From: Alphaproteobacteria bacterium
GTDB lineage: Bacteria > Pseudomonadota > Alphaproteobacteria > G02398745 > G023898745
Reading direction: 5' to 3'
Assembly: GCA_023898745.1 (NCBI GenBank)
Contig: CP060237.1
Location: 1-64,000, forward strand
DNA length: 64,000 nucleotides
Part shown: in pieces, positions 43,164-51,460 of the stretch
Numbering within the stretch: the first letter of the stretch is position 1
How the letters are laid out: every line of letters starts with the position of its first letter
Position numbers and translations under genes: made by a program
The notes under the pieces: generated by a model
The model's input: only the letters and a program-made list of their open reading frames with translations
Databases searched by the model: none
What the model was told of the DNA's origin: nothing

Positions 43164-43251
43164 CATCATAGCGAGTCCGTCGAAGACGGGCGTGGCTATC
43201 TCCATAATACCTAATGTGGATCACCACGGCGCTTCGCACCTCGTGATGACG
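43164..43251. repeat. Composite palindromic repeat, copy 3
   Basis: Arm A CATCATAGCGAG with inner stem CCGTC/GACGG and closing GTGGCTATC; arm B GGATCACCACGGCGC to CCTCGTGATGACG. It lies between the convergent trmB and O-methyltransferase genes. Confidence 0.75.
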
Positions 43252-43253
43252 CT

Positions 43254-43904
43254 CTACAATACTTTCAATGCGACTGTAAACCCATCCTCATAAGGCAGCA
43301 TTACACTTTCAAACGGTGGTTTTTTAATCCTTTCATTAAAAGCTTTCATGTGCTCAACTGTTCCCACCCTTACTTTTTGATCGCATGCTTTACCTTCAAC
43401 TGCGCCAAACAACAAGGTATCGTCCGCTACCAATAAACCACCTTTTCTCAAATGCCGAATGCTCCACTCTAAATATGTCAGGTAATTATTTTTATCCGCA
43501 TCAATAAACACCATATCGACTATTTCATGAAATTCTTCTAAAACTTCCGATGCGGCGCCAAAATGCATTTTGATATTATCAAATTTACCTAGATATCCTG
43601 ATGCTTTTTGAAAACGCTTTGCGTCTTTTTCAATGGTGTGAATCTTCCCTCCTTCGCTTAACCCTTGCTGCAGCCATAACGTTGAATACCCGTACAACGT
43701 GCCGATTTCCAAAACGATCTTAGCATTTATTGTTTTCGCAAGAAGTTTAAGGAGTTGCCCTTTAGATGCTTCGATATAAATCTTATGATCCGTGTGTTCT
43801 ATATCTTCTCTTACAGCTTTCATCAAAGATGTTTCAGACAAATTTTTTGATATGATGATTTTTAAAGAAATGATAAAGCATTTAGAAATGAAAGGAAACT
43901 CCAT
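43254..43904 (-). CDS. Class I SAM-dependent O-methyltransferase (catechol-OMT family)
   Basis: About 216 aa. Motif I LEIGTLYGYSTLWL, the metal-binding VFIDADKNNY and LVADDTLLFGAVEG are those of the cation-dependent O-methyltransferase family 3. Substrate unknown. The frame remains open to 44036, but codons 1-43 of that version come from another repeat (43902-43986), so ATG 43904 is used; ATG 43823 (MKAVREDIEH) is the alternative. It is convergent with trmB. Confidence 0.88.
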   Translation of the reverse strand: MEFPFISKCFIISLKIIISKNLSETSLMKAVREDIEHTDHKIYIEASKGQLLKLLAKTINAKIVLEIGTLYGYSTLWLQQGLSEGGKIHTIEKDAKRFQKASGYLGKFDNIKMHFGAASEVLEEFHEIVDMVFIDADKNNYLTYLEWSIRHLRKGGLLVADDTLLFGAVEGKACDQKVRVGTVEHMKAFNERIKKPPFESVMLPYEDGFTVALKVL

Positions 43905-43986
43905 CATCCTGATCGAACGAAGTGAGGGAAGGATTTTCTTAAGTTTGTCGCAGGCAGATCTCCTTCGCCTACGACTCAGGATGACG
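43902..43986. repeat. Second-type inverted repeat (CATCCTGA/TCAGGATG)
   Basis: An 85-bp element with terminal inverted repeats CATCATCCTGATCG and CGACTCAGGATGACG. It fills the gap between the beta-helix gene and the O-methyltransferase, and its sequence differs from the composite repeat family. Confidence 0.6.
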
Positions 43987-43993
43987 TTGTTAA

Positions 43994-46048
43994 TTAATAC
44001 TGATGATGATGCTTTTCTTCTACAAGACCGATGCACATTTTTTCAATCTTATGTGGTTTAGGTTGCGTTAATGCATCACCTACAAACACGTTATTAATGC
44101 CATGCAATTTCTTACAACTGGAATCAATCACCAAACCGTGAACTTTTTGTGGTTGATTTGGCATTGCGTGCGTTGCATGCTCTAAACGACGCCCGGCATG
44201 CAATCCATCAATTATAATATCCCTGATATACATGCCCGTGCATTTGTTCTGGAACATAATACCATAAACACTCCCGTAATCTGAACGCGCACCTTTGACA
44301 GTTACCTTATTAAGCGTCACATTATCTACAGCGGAAAAGTGAATAGCACGAATTTGCCCATTAAAACTTCCGACCATAGCAGATTGTCCATCATGTCCAC
44401 CATCTTTTGGACCACTATATGGCATATTAGGACAACTTAACTCCGCTTTGTTTTCAATGCAAATAACGCTTATATCTTCTAACAACACATTCTCAACACC
44501 TTCAACGCGAATCGCTAGGAAGCCTTTGATTACATGATGCATCCCATCGCCTTGATAACGCACTAAGAACTCTTTCTTCGTTTTCATAAGAACCGCTTTG
44601 TTTTCACATGGCATAAGAACAAGCTTATCATCACCTTGCAATGCCCAATTAACCAAATCTTCATCGATATTCAGTGAACCAAAATATTTGTGATATTCTT
44701 CGCCCAAGCTATTTTTAAGCGCTTGCAATCTAAATTGCACTTCAGAAACAACAGTTCCTTGATAAGTGCCATCTGAATTTCTAATACCAAATCCACAATC
44801 AAATGTATTGAAAAATTGGATTACTTCATTTGATGCACCCACTTGATTACCCTCACCATTTGCGTTTGCAAGAGAAGGAACTTCTATAGGATTGTTTGTT
44901 ATGTTTTCAACACAACAGTGCAGCATTTCGAAATCACCCGCTTCTTTAGGCGCATCTTTGTATTCAAAAAATGGACCAACAGCCGCACCTGGAGCTGTGA
45001 ATAGAACACCATAGCTAGGACCATCAATAACACCTTCTTTGTTATGAAAAATCACTAATGAAGGGTCGCCAATTTGTCCAACTAGGTTATAATGCCTTGG
45101 ATTTAAGTTGATATGACCTTTTATCACTCTTCTGCCAACGCGAATACCAAAAATTATATCGTTGAAAATTTTATCTACCGTATATTTAAGATTTAAGTAT
45201 GCAACCTCAACCTCTTCTGTTAACAAATTTAAGTGTTGCAATGCGCTTGCAAAACGCACATTGAAAACTGCCGCCGAATATAATGCCAAAACAGGGGCGT
45301 CTTTACGATTTCCTTTGATATGAGATCTTACAAGGGCGACGCGTCTTGAACCATTCAAACTCAAGGCTGCAACTTCAAAGTTCTCAAAATTTACATGTGT
45401 GATTAAAATATCTTCTGCGCCATTTCCATGAATGCAGTGGTGTGAGTTGAAACCAAGCGTTCCGTTTTTAATCCATACTTTCTTCGCAGATTTTAGCTCA
45501 TGCCCAAAATCTGTAGGACCTTCGTTCATAATAAATGGTTGATCAGCAAGCTCAACTAACGCGAAAAAACGTTGGAAAAGCGCATGTTCTTTACTTTGAG
45601 CTAGTGTGCAACCATTAAGATCTAAAATTACACCTTCAGCTTCAATCGTAATTGCAGCAAAGAATCCGAGTCTGTAAGCATTTGCAGCATCGCCTGTAAA
45701 ATATTGCGCTATATTAGAAGGCACGCTATGTGAAGGAAACCAATCAAGCTCACGATTTGGATCAAGCGCCACAGCCTCTGAAAAATTGCTTGTTACTTGA
45801 CGATCTTTATTTAACCATGTTTTCGCACGGTTTGGGTTAAATTGAATATCTTCTTTTAAACGAAGAATACACGGATGTGTTACACGCAAAGTTCCTTCAT
45901 CAAGATCTTCTTGGCGTATCTCGATAACTTTCTTTTGATGCGCTTCTTTATTAGACAAGAATGTTGCCCAATCAACTGTTCCATTTGCTTCATACTGTTT
46001 TTCTAGTTCTGTTAAGTCTTGTTTTAAGGATCTGAAAATTTTAGACAT
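43994..46048 (-). CDS. Large right-handed beta-helix-type protein, unrecognised
   Basis: A 684-aa protein. The N-terminal 60 residues are charged and helical. The rest has short hydrophobic strands separated by Gly/Asn turns, for example GVILDLNGCTLAQ near 140, VWIKNGTLGFNSHHCIHGNG, NVLLEDISVICIEN and IYIRDIIIDGLHAG-like stretches. These suggest a parallel beta-helix of the pectate-lyase/NosD type. There is no signal peptide or membrane segment, and it ends in a His-rich HHHQY. No catalytic set can be named. The gene stands without an operon, flanked by a repeat and a pseudogene, which would fit acquisition by transfer. A cytoplasmic or secreted effector role is conjecture. Confidence 0.85.
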   Translation of the reverse strand: MSKIFRSLKQDLTELEKQYEANGTVDWATFLSNKEAHQKKVIEIRQEDLDEGTLRVTHPCILRLKEDIQFNPNRAKTWLNKDRQVTSNFSEAVALDPNRELDWFPSHSVPSNIAQYFTGDAANAYRLGFFAAITIEAEGVILDLNGCTLAQSKEHALFQRFFALVELADQPFIMNEGPTDFGHELKSAKKVWIKNGTLGFNSHHCIHGNGAEDILITHVNFENFEVAALSLNGSRRVALVRSHIKGNRKDAPVLALYSAAVFNVRFASALQHLNLLTEEVEVAYLNLKYTVDKIFNDIIFGIRVGRRVIKGHINLNPRHYNLVGQIGDPSLVIFHNKEGVIDGPSYGVLFTAPGAAVGPFFEYKDAPKEAGDFEMLHCCVENITNNPIEVPSLANANGEGNQVGASNEVIQFFNTFDCGFGIRNSDGTYQGTVVSEVQFRLQALKNSLGEEYHKYFGSLNIDEDLVNWALQGDDKLVLMPCENKAVLMKTKKEFLVRYQGDGMHHVIKGFLAIRVEGVENVLLEDISVICIENKAELSCPNMPYSGPKDGGHDGQSAMVGSFNGQIRAIHFSAVDNVTLNKVTVKGARSDYGSVYGIMFQNKCTGMYIRDIIIDGLHAGRRLEHATHAMPNQPQKVHGLVIDSSCKKLHGINNVFVGDALTQPKPHKIEKMCIGLVEEKHHHQY

Positions 46049-46122
46049 ATTCGGCTATTATTATTCTTTTGCTTTAATTATATCATAAAATTAAATGAAT
46101 TTATATATTTTTATGAAAGCTC

Positions 46123-46402
46123 CTAACAATCACTAATTGGAAGTTTACCGCCCCCGGAATCATTTGCAGCATATCTAGCCATCAAAACACCAAAACCACT
46201 CTCTATGAGCCTTCTCTATAAAGAATAAATAGATTCTAACCATTCGCGTTTTTCAGCATAAGTTTTTTCTTCCATTTCCTCAAATGTATTCAGCCTATGA
46301 TCCATATCACAATATTCTAAATGCAAATACCTGTCACGACCATTTTTAAAAAAAGATCAAAAACCTTTTCTGGCCAGTCTTTAACTTGATTTTTTTGATT
46401 GT
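46123..46402 (-). pseudogene. Decayed gene remnant, unrecognised
   Basis: No intact ORF, but the minus strand has protein-like segments. One reads NQKNQVKDWPEKVFDLFLK (46402 to about 46345). After a frameshift in an A/T homopolymer, GRDRYLHLEYCDMDHRLNTF and a charged helix follow. An in-frame TAG at 46216-46218 interrupts, and the same frame then runs to TAG 46123 through GFGVLMARYAANDSGGGKLP. At least one frameshift and one nonsense change make it a pseudogene. The remaining 90 bp before comEC show nothing further. Confidence 0.55.
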
Positions 46403-46493
46403 AAAAATACCATTATCCACCGTAAAAAACCTTAAGCCACATTATAAAAAATTCCTTTTATTTAAGAGCGTGCTTTTTTTAATGCTTGAACCT

Positions 46494-48110
46494 TTACTTA
46501 TTTCGAAAAATTCTTATCGCATACACCTTCTCCCACTCATCCAAATAAAACTTTCCACCTCGCAAATTATCCGTATAGTAAGTATTACTATTCACCTTCC
46601 ATGCGCGAACCATACCATCTGGGCTAATTAACACATTAGGCGCTGTTACAGGTTTATAAAACAAAGGGGATAACAAAATGAGTCCAATTCCCCAAAATCG
46701 CCATTTGTTCTGAATTAAACACACCCAAAGCCCTCCAATCACAAAAAGCAACAAAAAATAAGGCGTGGAAGTTGCTGGCACAGGAATGTATGACCATTGC
46801 AAAAAACTTACATAATTTGCGATCCATACAAGCCAATTTAAAGTCACTTCTAAAAAATAATATCCAATCCCTAAAAACGATAACATCGTTAGAGGCATGA
46901 TGATGTAAGAAAATAAAGGTAATGCCAGAATATTCCCTGTCATCGCTTGTAGCGTTATATATTTAAAAACTGTAATGCTAAATGGCAGCGTTCCGATACT
47001 TGCAACAATTGTAGACACTAGCGGCTTCACCAATGCGGGTAAGGTATTTTTTTCATAAAATGCGATGATAGGTAAAACAGCCCCAAAAGATAACTGAAAA
47101 CTCACACTCATAACACTTTCAGGACATACCAACATAATACAAAATGCCGCCAAGCACACTGAATATAAAGACACTGTCCGTCTATCTGTAATTACACCCA
47201 AAATAAACAAAGACATCATAATGAATGCCCTTTGCACGGGAAATCCTGCACCTGAGATAAAGTTGTATGGTAATAAAAATGCCCAAGCCAGAATGGGTGT
47301 CACTTTATACATAGGATATCGTTCATGCAAAATGAGAAATAAGCTAAATACCAGACGAAAAAAGAACATTAAGAAAAACGCAATTAAACTTAAATGAAGT
47401 CCAGAAATAGATAAAATATGCGAAAGCCCGGATTTACTGAATGCTTCTCTTGTTTTTTGGGGAATTCCGCTTTTATCCCCAATAGTCAAAGCCACAGCTA
47501 AATTCTTAACAGGTCCATTCATATTCTTTAAAATGCGATCTTTAATGCCCTGTCGCACTCGCTGCAGCCATTTCTTTTGTGGATCGCTTTTGTGAATAAC
47601 TTTTAAAATACGGCCAGATGCATTAATACCTTGATAAAACGCCGCTTGTTTAAAATCAAAACTATAAGGAGTCAATTTTTCTGAAAATGGAAATAAATGC
47701 GCACGAAATACAATAGTTTGCCCGGGTATCAAATCTTCACTTTTCCACACACGCAACCTCACTTTCTTCAAAGTGTCGTGATCTTCAATATCAATAACCA
47801 CACGCTGACCCCTAGAAGACAATTCTATATTTTCCACAATACCTTTGAGTTTAATATTTTCGACAGGTTGAGTAATGAACTGCGTATCAACGATATAATT
47901 CGCACGAATATGCATCCACCCATATCCTGCAAAAAGCAGTGTAAGAAAAAGAAAATAGCGAAAATAGTAAGTTAAAAAACCAAATAAGCAAATAAAAAAA
48001 GCTATTAAAAGAAATGGAAAGCTTTCATAAGAAAAGTAACTGACAACCCCTGCCCCAAAAAAAACAGGGATAAAGTAAGCTTCTTCAAGTTTTAGTCGGT
48101 TGTGAAACAT
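46494..48110 (-). CDS. comEC: ComEC/Rec2-family DNA uptake channel protein
   Basis: A 538-aa polytopic membrane protein. It has an N-terminal DUF4131-like part with an OB-like stretch (about 75-165) and the competence core with HILSISGLHLSLIAFFL and GAGFPVQRAFIMMSLF. About nine hydrophobic segments are present. The C-terminal metallo-beta-lactamase-like domain of the longest ComEC proteins is absent. DNA uptake is the family role; no other competence genes are near. It overlaps the upstream mscS gene by 26 bp. Confidence 0.9.
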   Translation of the reverse strand: MFHNRLKLEEAYFIPVFFGAGVVSYFSYESFPFLLIAFFICLFGFLTYYFRYFLFLTLLFAGYGWMHIRANYIVDTQFITQPVENIKLKGIVENIELSSRGQRVVIDIEDHDTLKKVRLRVWKSEDLIPGQTIVFRAHLFPFSEKLTPYSFDFKQAAFYQGINASGRILKVIHKSDPQKKWLQRVRQGIKDRILKNMNGPVKNLAVALTIGDKSGIPQKTREAFSKSGLSHILSISGLHLSLIAFFLMFFFRLVFSLFLILHERYPMYKVTPILAWAFLLPYNFISGAGFPVQRAFIMMSLFILGVITDRRTVSLYSVCLAAFCIMLVCPESVMSVSFQLSFGAVLPIIAFYEKNTLPALVKPLVSTIVASIGTLPFSITVFKYITLQAMTGNILALPLFSYIIMPLTMLSFLGIGYYFLEVTLNWLVWIANYVSFLQWSYIPVPATSTPYFLLLFVIGGLWVCLIQNKWRFWGIGLILLSPLFYKPVTAPNVLISPDGMVRAWKVNSNTYYTDNLRGGKFYLDEWEKVYAIRIFRNK

Positions 48111-49140
48111 CGTGAGCGTGCATCTCGTTAATGTAGAAGTGAATATTATTATCTCTTAAAATCTTCCAAAGCATCACATACAACTCGGTTTTTGTTTTTC
48201 CAATCTGCCCAAATGCCTCTAAATCTTTTATCGGAACACGCACGGTAAACTCAAAGCAGTTTTGGACTTTGCTAATTGCCATAAAAATTTCTTCTTCAGG
48301 ATTATAATTTGAAATTTTTGCAAATCCTTTTTTGACTAAAGCTTCAACTTTTTTAGGATCATCCAATAAGCTCATTTCAAAGACAATTTCAACCTTCGTT
48401 TTTCCGCCCATTTGAGATAAATTCACGATAGATTTTTCAACCAACGATGAATTTGGAACATAATATTTCTGGTTTTTACTATCCACCAACCTAACAAAAC
48501 GCCAGCTCATTTGATCTACCTTTAACGTCTTGTCATCTATAATAATTAAATCACCTTCTTGAAAAGATGGACTTAGACTTAATGCAAGCGCAGCAAAGAT
48601 ATGTGCGATAATTTCCTTCGCAGCATAACCAAATAACAATGCAGAGGCGCCAGTAAATACAACTAAAGAACTTTCATCTTTTACGAAAATAAAATGTATC
48701 ACCATAGCAATCGCTAAAAGATATACCATAACAGTTACAACGCTTTTAATAAAAGTTGGAACTCTAGTTTTGCTCCTTCTTAATCTGGCCCATAAATCTC
48801 TATCAATAAATTCATTCACAAAGAATGCGCCACTAAAAATAGTAGCTGTGTTCACAACTTTAAAAAAGAATGTATGCGCAAATACAACAGCCTCATGAAT
48901 AATAAACGACGCCGCCCAAAACAAAAGACTTTGCACGCCAAATACAAAAAACAAAAATTTTGACAATCTGTAGAGATCCTCAGCTTTTGTCACATAAACA
49001 CGAATAACAAACAAACTAAGTAATAAAACAAAAATCAACACCGCTAAAACACCGATTCCCGGGGTTGAAAGCATTGATATAAACGAGCCGTCCACAGAAA
49101 CTACCCTTCCTATTCTTCCATTAATATGGTTGCTTACCAT
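48085..49140 (-). CDS. MscS-family mechanosensitive channel (copy 1)
   Basis: A 351-aa protein with five hydrophobic segments in the first 190 residues, then the MscS pore and beta domain. The pore helix reads GASALLFGYAAKEIIAHIFAALAL, and FQEGDLIIIDD with YYVPNSSLVEKSIVN forms the beta domain. It likely releases osmolytes under membrane tension. The gene overlaps comEC. A second MscS-type gene lies 2.3 kb away. Confidence 0.9.
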   Translation of the reverse strand: MVSNHINGRIGRVVSVDGSFISMLSTPGIGVLAVLIFVLLLSLFVIRVYVTKAEDLYRLSKFLFFVFGVQSLLFWAASFIIHEAVVFAHTFFFKVVNTATIFSGAFFVNEFIDRDLWARLRRSKTRVPTFIKSVVTVMVYLLAIAMVIHFIFVKDESSLVVFTGASALLFGYAAKEIIAHIFAALALSLSPSFQEGDLIIIDDKTLKVDQMSWRFVRLVDSKNQKYYVPNSSLVEKSIVNLSQMGGKTKVEIVFEMSLLDDPKKVEALVKKGFAKISNYNPEEEIFMAISKVQNCFEFTVRVPIKDLEAFGQIGKTKTELYVMLWKILRDNNIHFYINEMHAHDVSQPTKT

Positions 49141-49170
49141 AAGTTAACAAATCGTTCATGCACAAAACAG

Positions 49171-49199
49171 TTGTTTTCTGAATAAAAAAACCTTAGAAT
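49171..49199 (+). promoter_or_regulatory. Promoter of tRNA-Asp
   Basis: TTGTTT and TAGAAT with a 17-bp spacer end 11 bp before the mature tRNA 5' end, a normal distance for initiation just upstream of the tRNA. Confidence 0.6.
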
Positions 49200-49210
49200 A
49201 TATATAGAGC

Positions 49211-49287
49211 GGAGGCGTAGCTCAGTTGGTTAGAGCGCTGGCCTGTCACGCCAGAGGTCGCGGGTTCGAGTCCCGTCGCTTCCGCCA
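49211..49287 (+). tRNA. tRNA-Asp (GTC)
   Basis: A 77-nt cloverleaf with anticodon GTC in CTGTCAC closed by CTGGC/GCCAG. The acceptor stem is GGAGGCG/CGCTTCC with one G-T pair, and discriminator G73 and CCA are encoded. It ends 2 bp before the convergent ftsQ stop. Confidence 0.97.
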
Positions 49288-49289
49288 CT

Positions 49290-50036
49290 CTATTTATCTA
49301 AGAAAATATACCCCTTAACACGCAAATCAATCACGCGATGGTCTTTGTTTTTCATTTTTTGGAATATATTCAGAGCCTCTTTCACATTATGCTGAGGCAA
49401 CATAATCTTACGTCCATCTGTCATAATTAGATCCCATCTACGATCTCGAACCAATTGATAAACTTGAACCTTAGATTTAATATCAGGATACATCGCCATC
49501 GTTTTAAAAAGCGGCGGAAACATTTTTGAAATATCATTGCTGCCAGATACTACAGGAAGTGTTTTATGAGGCTCTTCGCTGTATTCGTAAAACACCCCCT
49601 CCTCATCCACAAGCGCATATTGGCTTTGATATTTATACTGAGCAATGGGCTGTCTTTGCTGAATATATATATCAATACCGTGAGGGTATTTTTTATGAAC
49701 ACTGACATGCTTCACAAACGGCAATTGCTCAATATCTTGCCGCATAATATTGGTATTATAAATAAAAAGTGGTGAGTTTCTCTTATAACTTATACGCCTC
49801 AAAACTTCTTGCTGCTTATCTTGAGAGCAATTATAAATATGAATATCTTTCAATCTCATATCTATTAACATAGAAGTATCAATAAATTGATTATAAATCC
49901 GATTCATAACACGATAATGATAACTGTTATAAAAAAAGAAAATTCCAAACCCGGTGCTAAAAGCTAACACGATCGGCATCAAAATACGCCTAACAAATCT
50001 TTTAATTCTTCGTTTTTGAAAACTACTTCTTGCCAT
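49290..50036 (-). CDS. ftsQ: Cell division protein FtsQ
   Basis: A 248-aa bitopic protein of the divisome. It has a basic N-terminus (RSSFQKRRIKRFVRR), one TM (about 19-36), a POTRA region (about 60-130, including YPHGIDIYIQQRQPIA) and the beta domain starting ALVDEEGVFY. In most bacteria ftsQ sits in the dcw cluster beside ddlB, murB or ftsA. None of those is adjacent here, so the cluster is probably broken up. Confidence 0.88.
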   Translation of the reverse strand: MARSSFQKRRIKRFVRRILMPIVLAFSTGFGIFFFYNSYHYRVMNRIYNQFIDTSMLIDMRLKDIHIYNCSQDKQQEVLRRISYKRNSPLFIYNTNIMRQDIEQLPFVKHVSVHKKYPHGIDIYIQQRQPIAQYKYQSQYALVDEEGVFYEYSEEPHKTLPVVSGSNDISKMFPPLFKTMAMYPDIKSKVQVYQLVRDRRWDLIMTDGRKIMLPQHNVKEALNIFQKMKNKDHRVIDLRVKGYIFLDK

Positions 50037-50100
50037 AAATTTATCACTTTTGCATTTCCACTTTCATAATAGACAAAAGCTGTGTATTCTGGCAAAAAAA

Positions 50101-50913
50101 GTGTTTATTTTTTTGCCTCATATTACTGTTCCTAAATATTTCATAGGTCGCCTAGATCGATTTCTAAGAGAGCAGTTTAAAAATTTACCACAATCTTTGC
50201 TTGAAAAATCGATTCGTAAAAAACTCATTTTGGTCAATCAGAAAAAAGAAAAAAGTAATCATCAGGTATCTGATGGAAATGTTATTACCTACCCACCTAG
50301 CTTTGAGGCTTTTAAAGCTGTGAGTGAAAAATCCAAAGATCTGCATTTATATCAAAAATTTTTAAAACTTGTTGTGTATGAAAATGAAGAGTTTTGTGTG
50401 ATCAACAAGCCTTATAATATCGCAACCCAAGGCGGAATTAATGTGAAATATAGCATTAATGATATGGCTAATGCATCTGATAAAACTTACTTTTTGGTCC
50501 ATAGATTAGATAAAAAAACAACAGGACTGCTCATTCTCGCTAAAAATAAACTAGCCGCTAACACCCTGATGCATCAGTTCAAAAACAAAGAAATTCAAAA
50601 GTATTATGTTGCGCTTACAGACAAAAAACCCCACCCTGCCTCTGGTGTTACTGATCTACCTTTACATGATGTTCCAGCAAAAACACGCTACAGATATATT
50701 GGAAAAACTGAAAATTATCACGCAATCTTGCTTAAACCTTATACCGGACGCAAACATCAAATCCGCCTTCACTTAGCTGCAATAAAAATACCTATTGTTG
50801 GAGATGATATATACCACGGAGCGCATGCAGATCGTATGTATTTGCATGCTTATAAGCTTAAAATTCCTTATAACAATAAAAGCCTGACTATAAAATATAA
50901 CCCACAATTTTAA
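50101..50913 (+). CDS. RluC/RluD-family rRNA pseudouridine synthase
   Basis: About 270 aa. An S4 RNA-binding domain (about 10-75) precedes the catalytic domain, with the active-site Asp in FLVHRLDKKTTGLLILAK and the later KPYTGRKHQIRLHLA and IVGDDIYHG. RluC is the closest guess (23S positions 955/2504/2580) but cannot be told from RluD by eye. The frame extends to a TTG at 50050. GTG 50101 removes a 17-residue part with no family match and is preferred. Confidence 0.88.
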   Translation: MFIFLPHITVPKYFIGRLDRFLREQFKNLPQSLLEKSIRKKLILVNQKKEKSNHQVSDGNVITYPPSFEAFKAVSEKSKDLHLYQKFLKLVVYENEEFCVINKPYNIATQGGINVKYSINDMANASDKTYFLVHRLDKKTTGLLILAKNKLAANTLMHQFKNKEIQKYYVALTDKKPHPASGVTDLPLHDVPAKTRYRYIGKTENYHAILLKPYTGRKHQIRLHLAAIKIPIVGDDIYHGAHADRMYLHAYKLKIPYNNKSLTIKYNPQF

Positions 50914-50914
50914 A

Positions 50915-50943
50915 TTGAATTCATTTTAATTTTATGAGATAAT
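50915..50943 (+). promoter_or_regulatory. Promoter of the small C-terminally anchored protein
   Basis: TTGAAT, 17-bp spacer, GATAAT, ending 28 bp before ATG 50972. It starts 2 bp after the end of the pseudouridine synthase gene. Confidence 0.6.
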
Positions 50944-50971
50944 AAAACATAAAAGCATAATACACAAAACA

Positions 50972-51460
50972 ATGGCAATCAATGACTTTATATTTACATC
51001 CGTAACTGGCGTGTCTGCAACAACCACAACTGTTGATCTAACTTATAAATTTACCTCACCAACCGCAGCGATCACCGCTATTGAAATCACTGTCAATCTT
51101 CATGGCAATCTTCTGAAATTTCTTCAACCTGTAAACATTGCTGCTGGAACAAATATTGAGGAAACTATTACTTTTTCAAACTTCCCTCCTTCAAGCGCAC
51201 TATTATTAACTTCAACAAGATTTATATCAGCAACAGGAGATATAAGCATCCCAAACAATCTAAACCTTTTCACTCCAAGCGCAGAAAAAGATATTTTAGC
51301 TAAATTAGACAATATACAAACAGATGTAGATGATATTGATACAGTTCATCCTCTCACTTGGGTCGCCGCAATTGGCGCAGTGGTTGCGGCTGCTCTTGCG
51401 GGTGTAGCAATGGTTTATGCAATAAATGCCTTCAATACAGTCAAGGTTAAGACAAGCTAA
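50972..51460 (+). CDS. Hypothetical beta-rich protein with C-terminal membrane anchor
   Basis: A 162-aa protein with no recognised family. Residues 1-100 are Thr/Ser/Ile-rich and beta-like, 104-124 are acidic and helical (KLDNIQTDVDDIDTV), and one TM at about 129-151 is followed by a short basic tail. There is no N-terminal signal. The anchor (HPLTWVAAIGAVVAA) resembles in layout the anchor of the giant Kelch-cadherin protein (PLWAAIGVIGAIL). It has its own promoter and is convergent with the second mscS gene (4-bp overlap). Confidence 0.75.
   Translation: MAINDFIFTSVTGVSATTTTVDLTYKFTSPTAAITAIEITVNLHGNLLKFLQPVNIAAGTNIEETITFSNFPPSSALLLTSTRFISATGDISIPNNLNLFTPSAEKDILAKLDNIQTDVDDIDTVHPLTWVAAIGAVVAAALAGVAMVYAINAFNTVKVKTS

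Noticed and set aside
43905..44036. N-terminal extension of the O-methyltransferase
   Set aside because: It is read from a palindromic repeat and from the end of the beta-helix gene and lacks family similarity.
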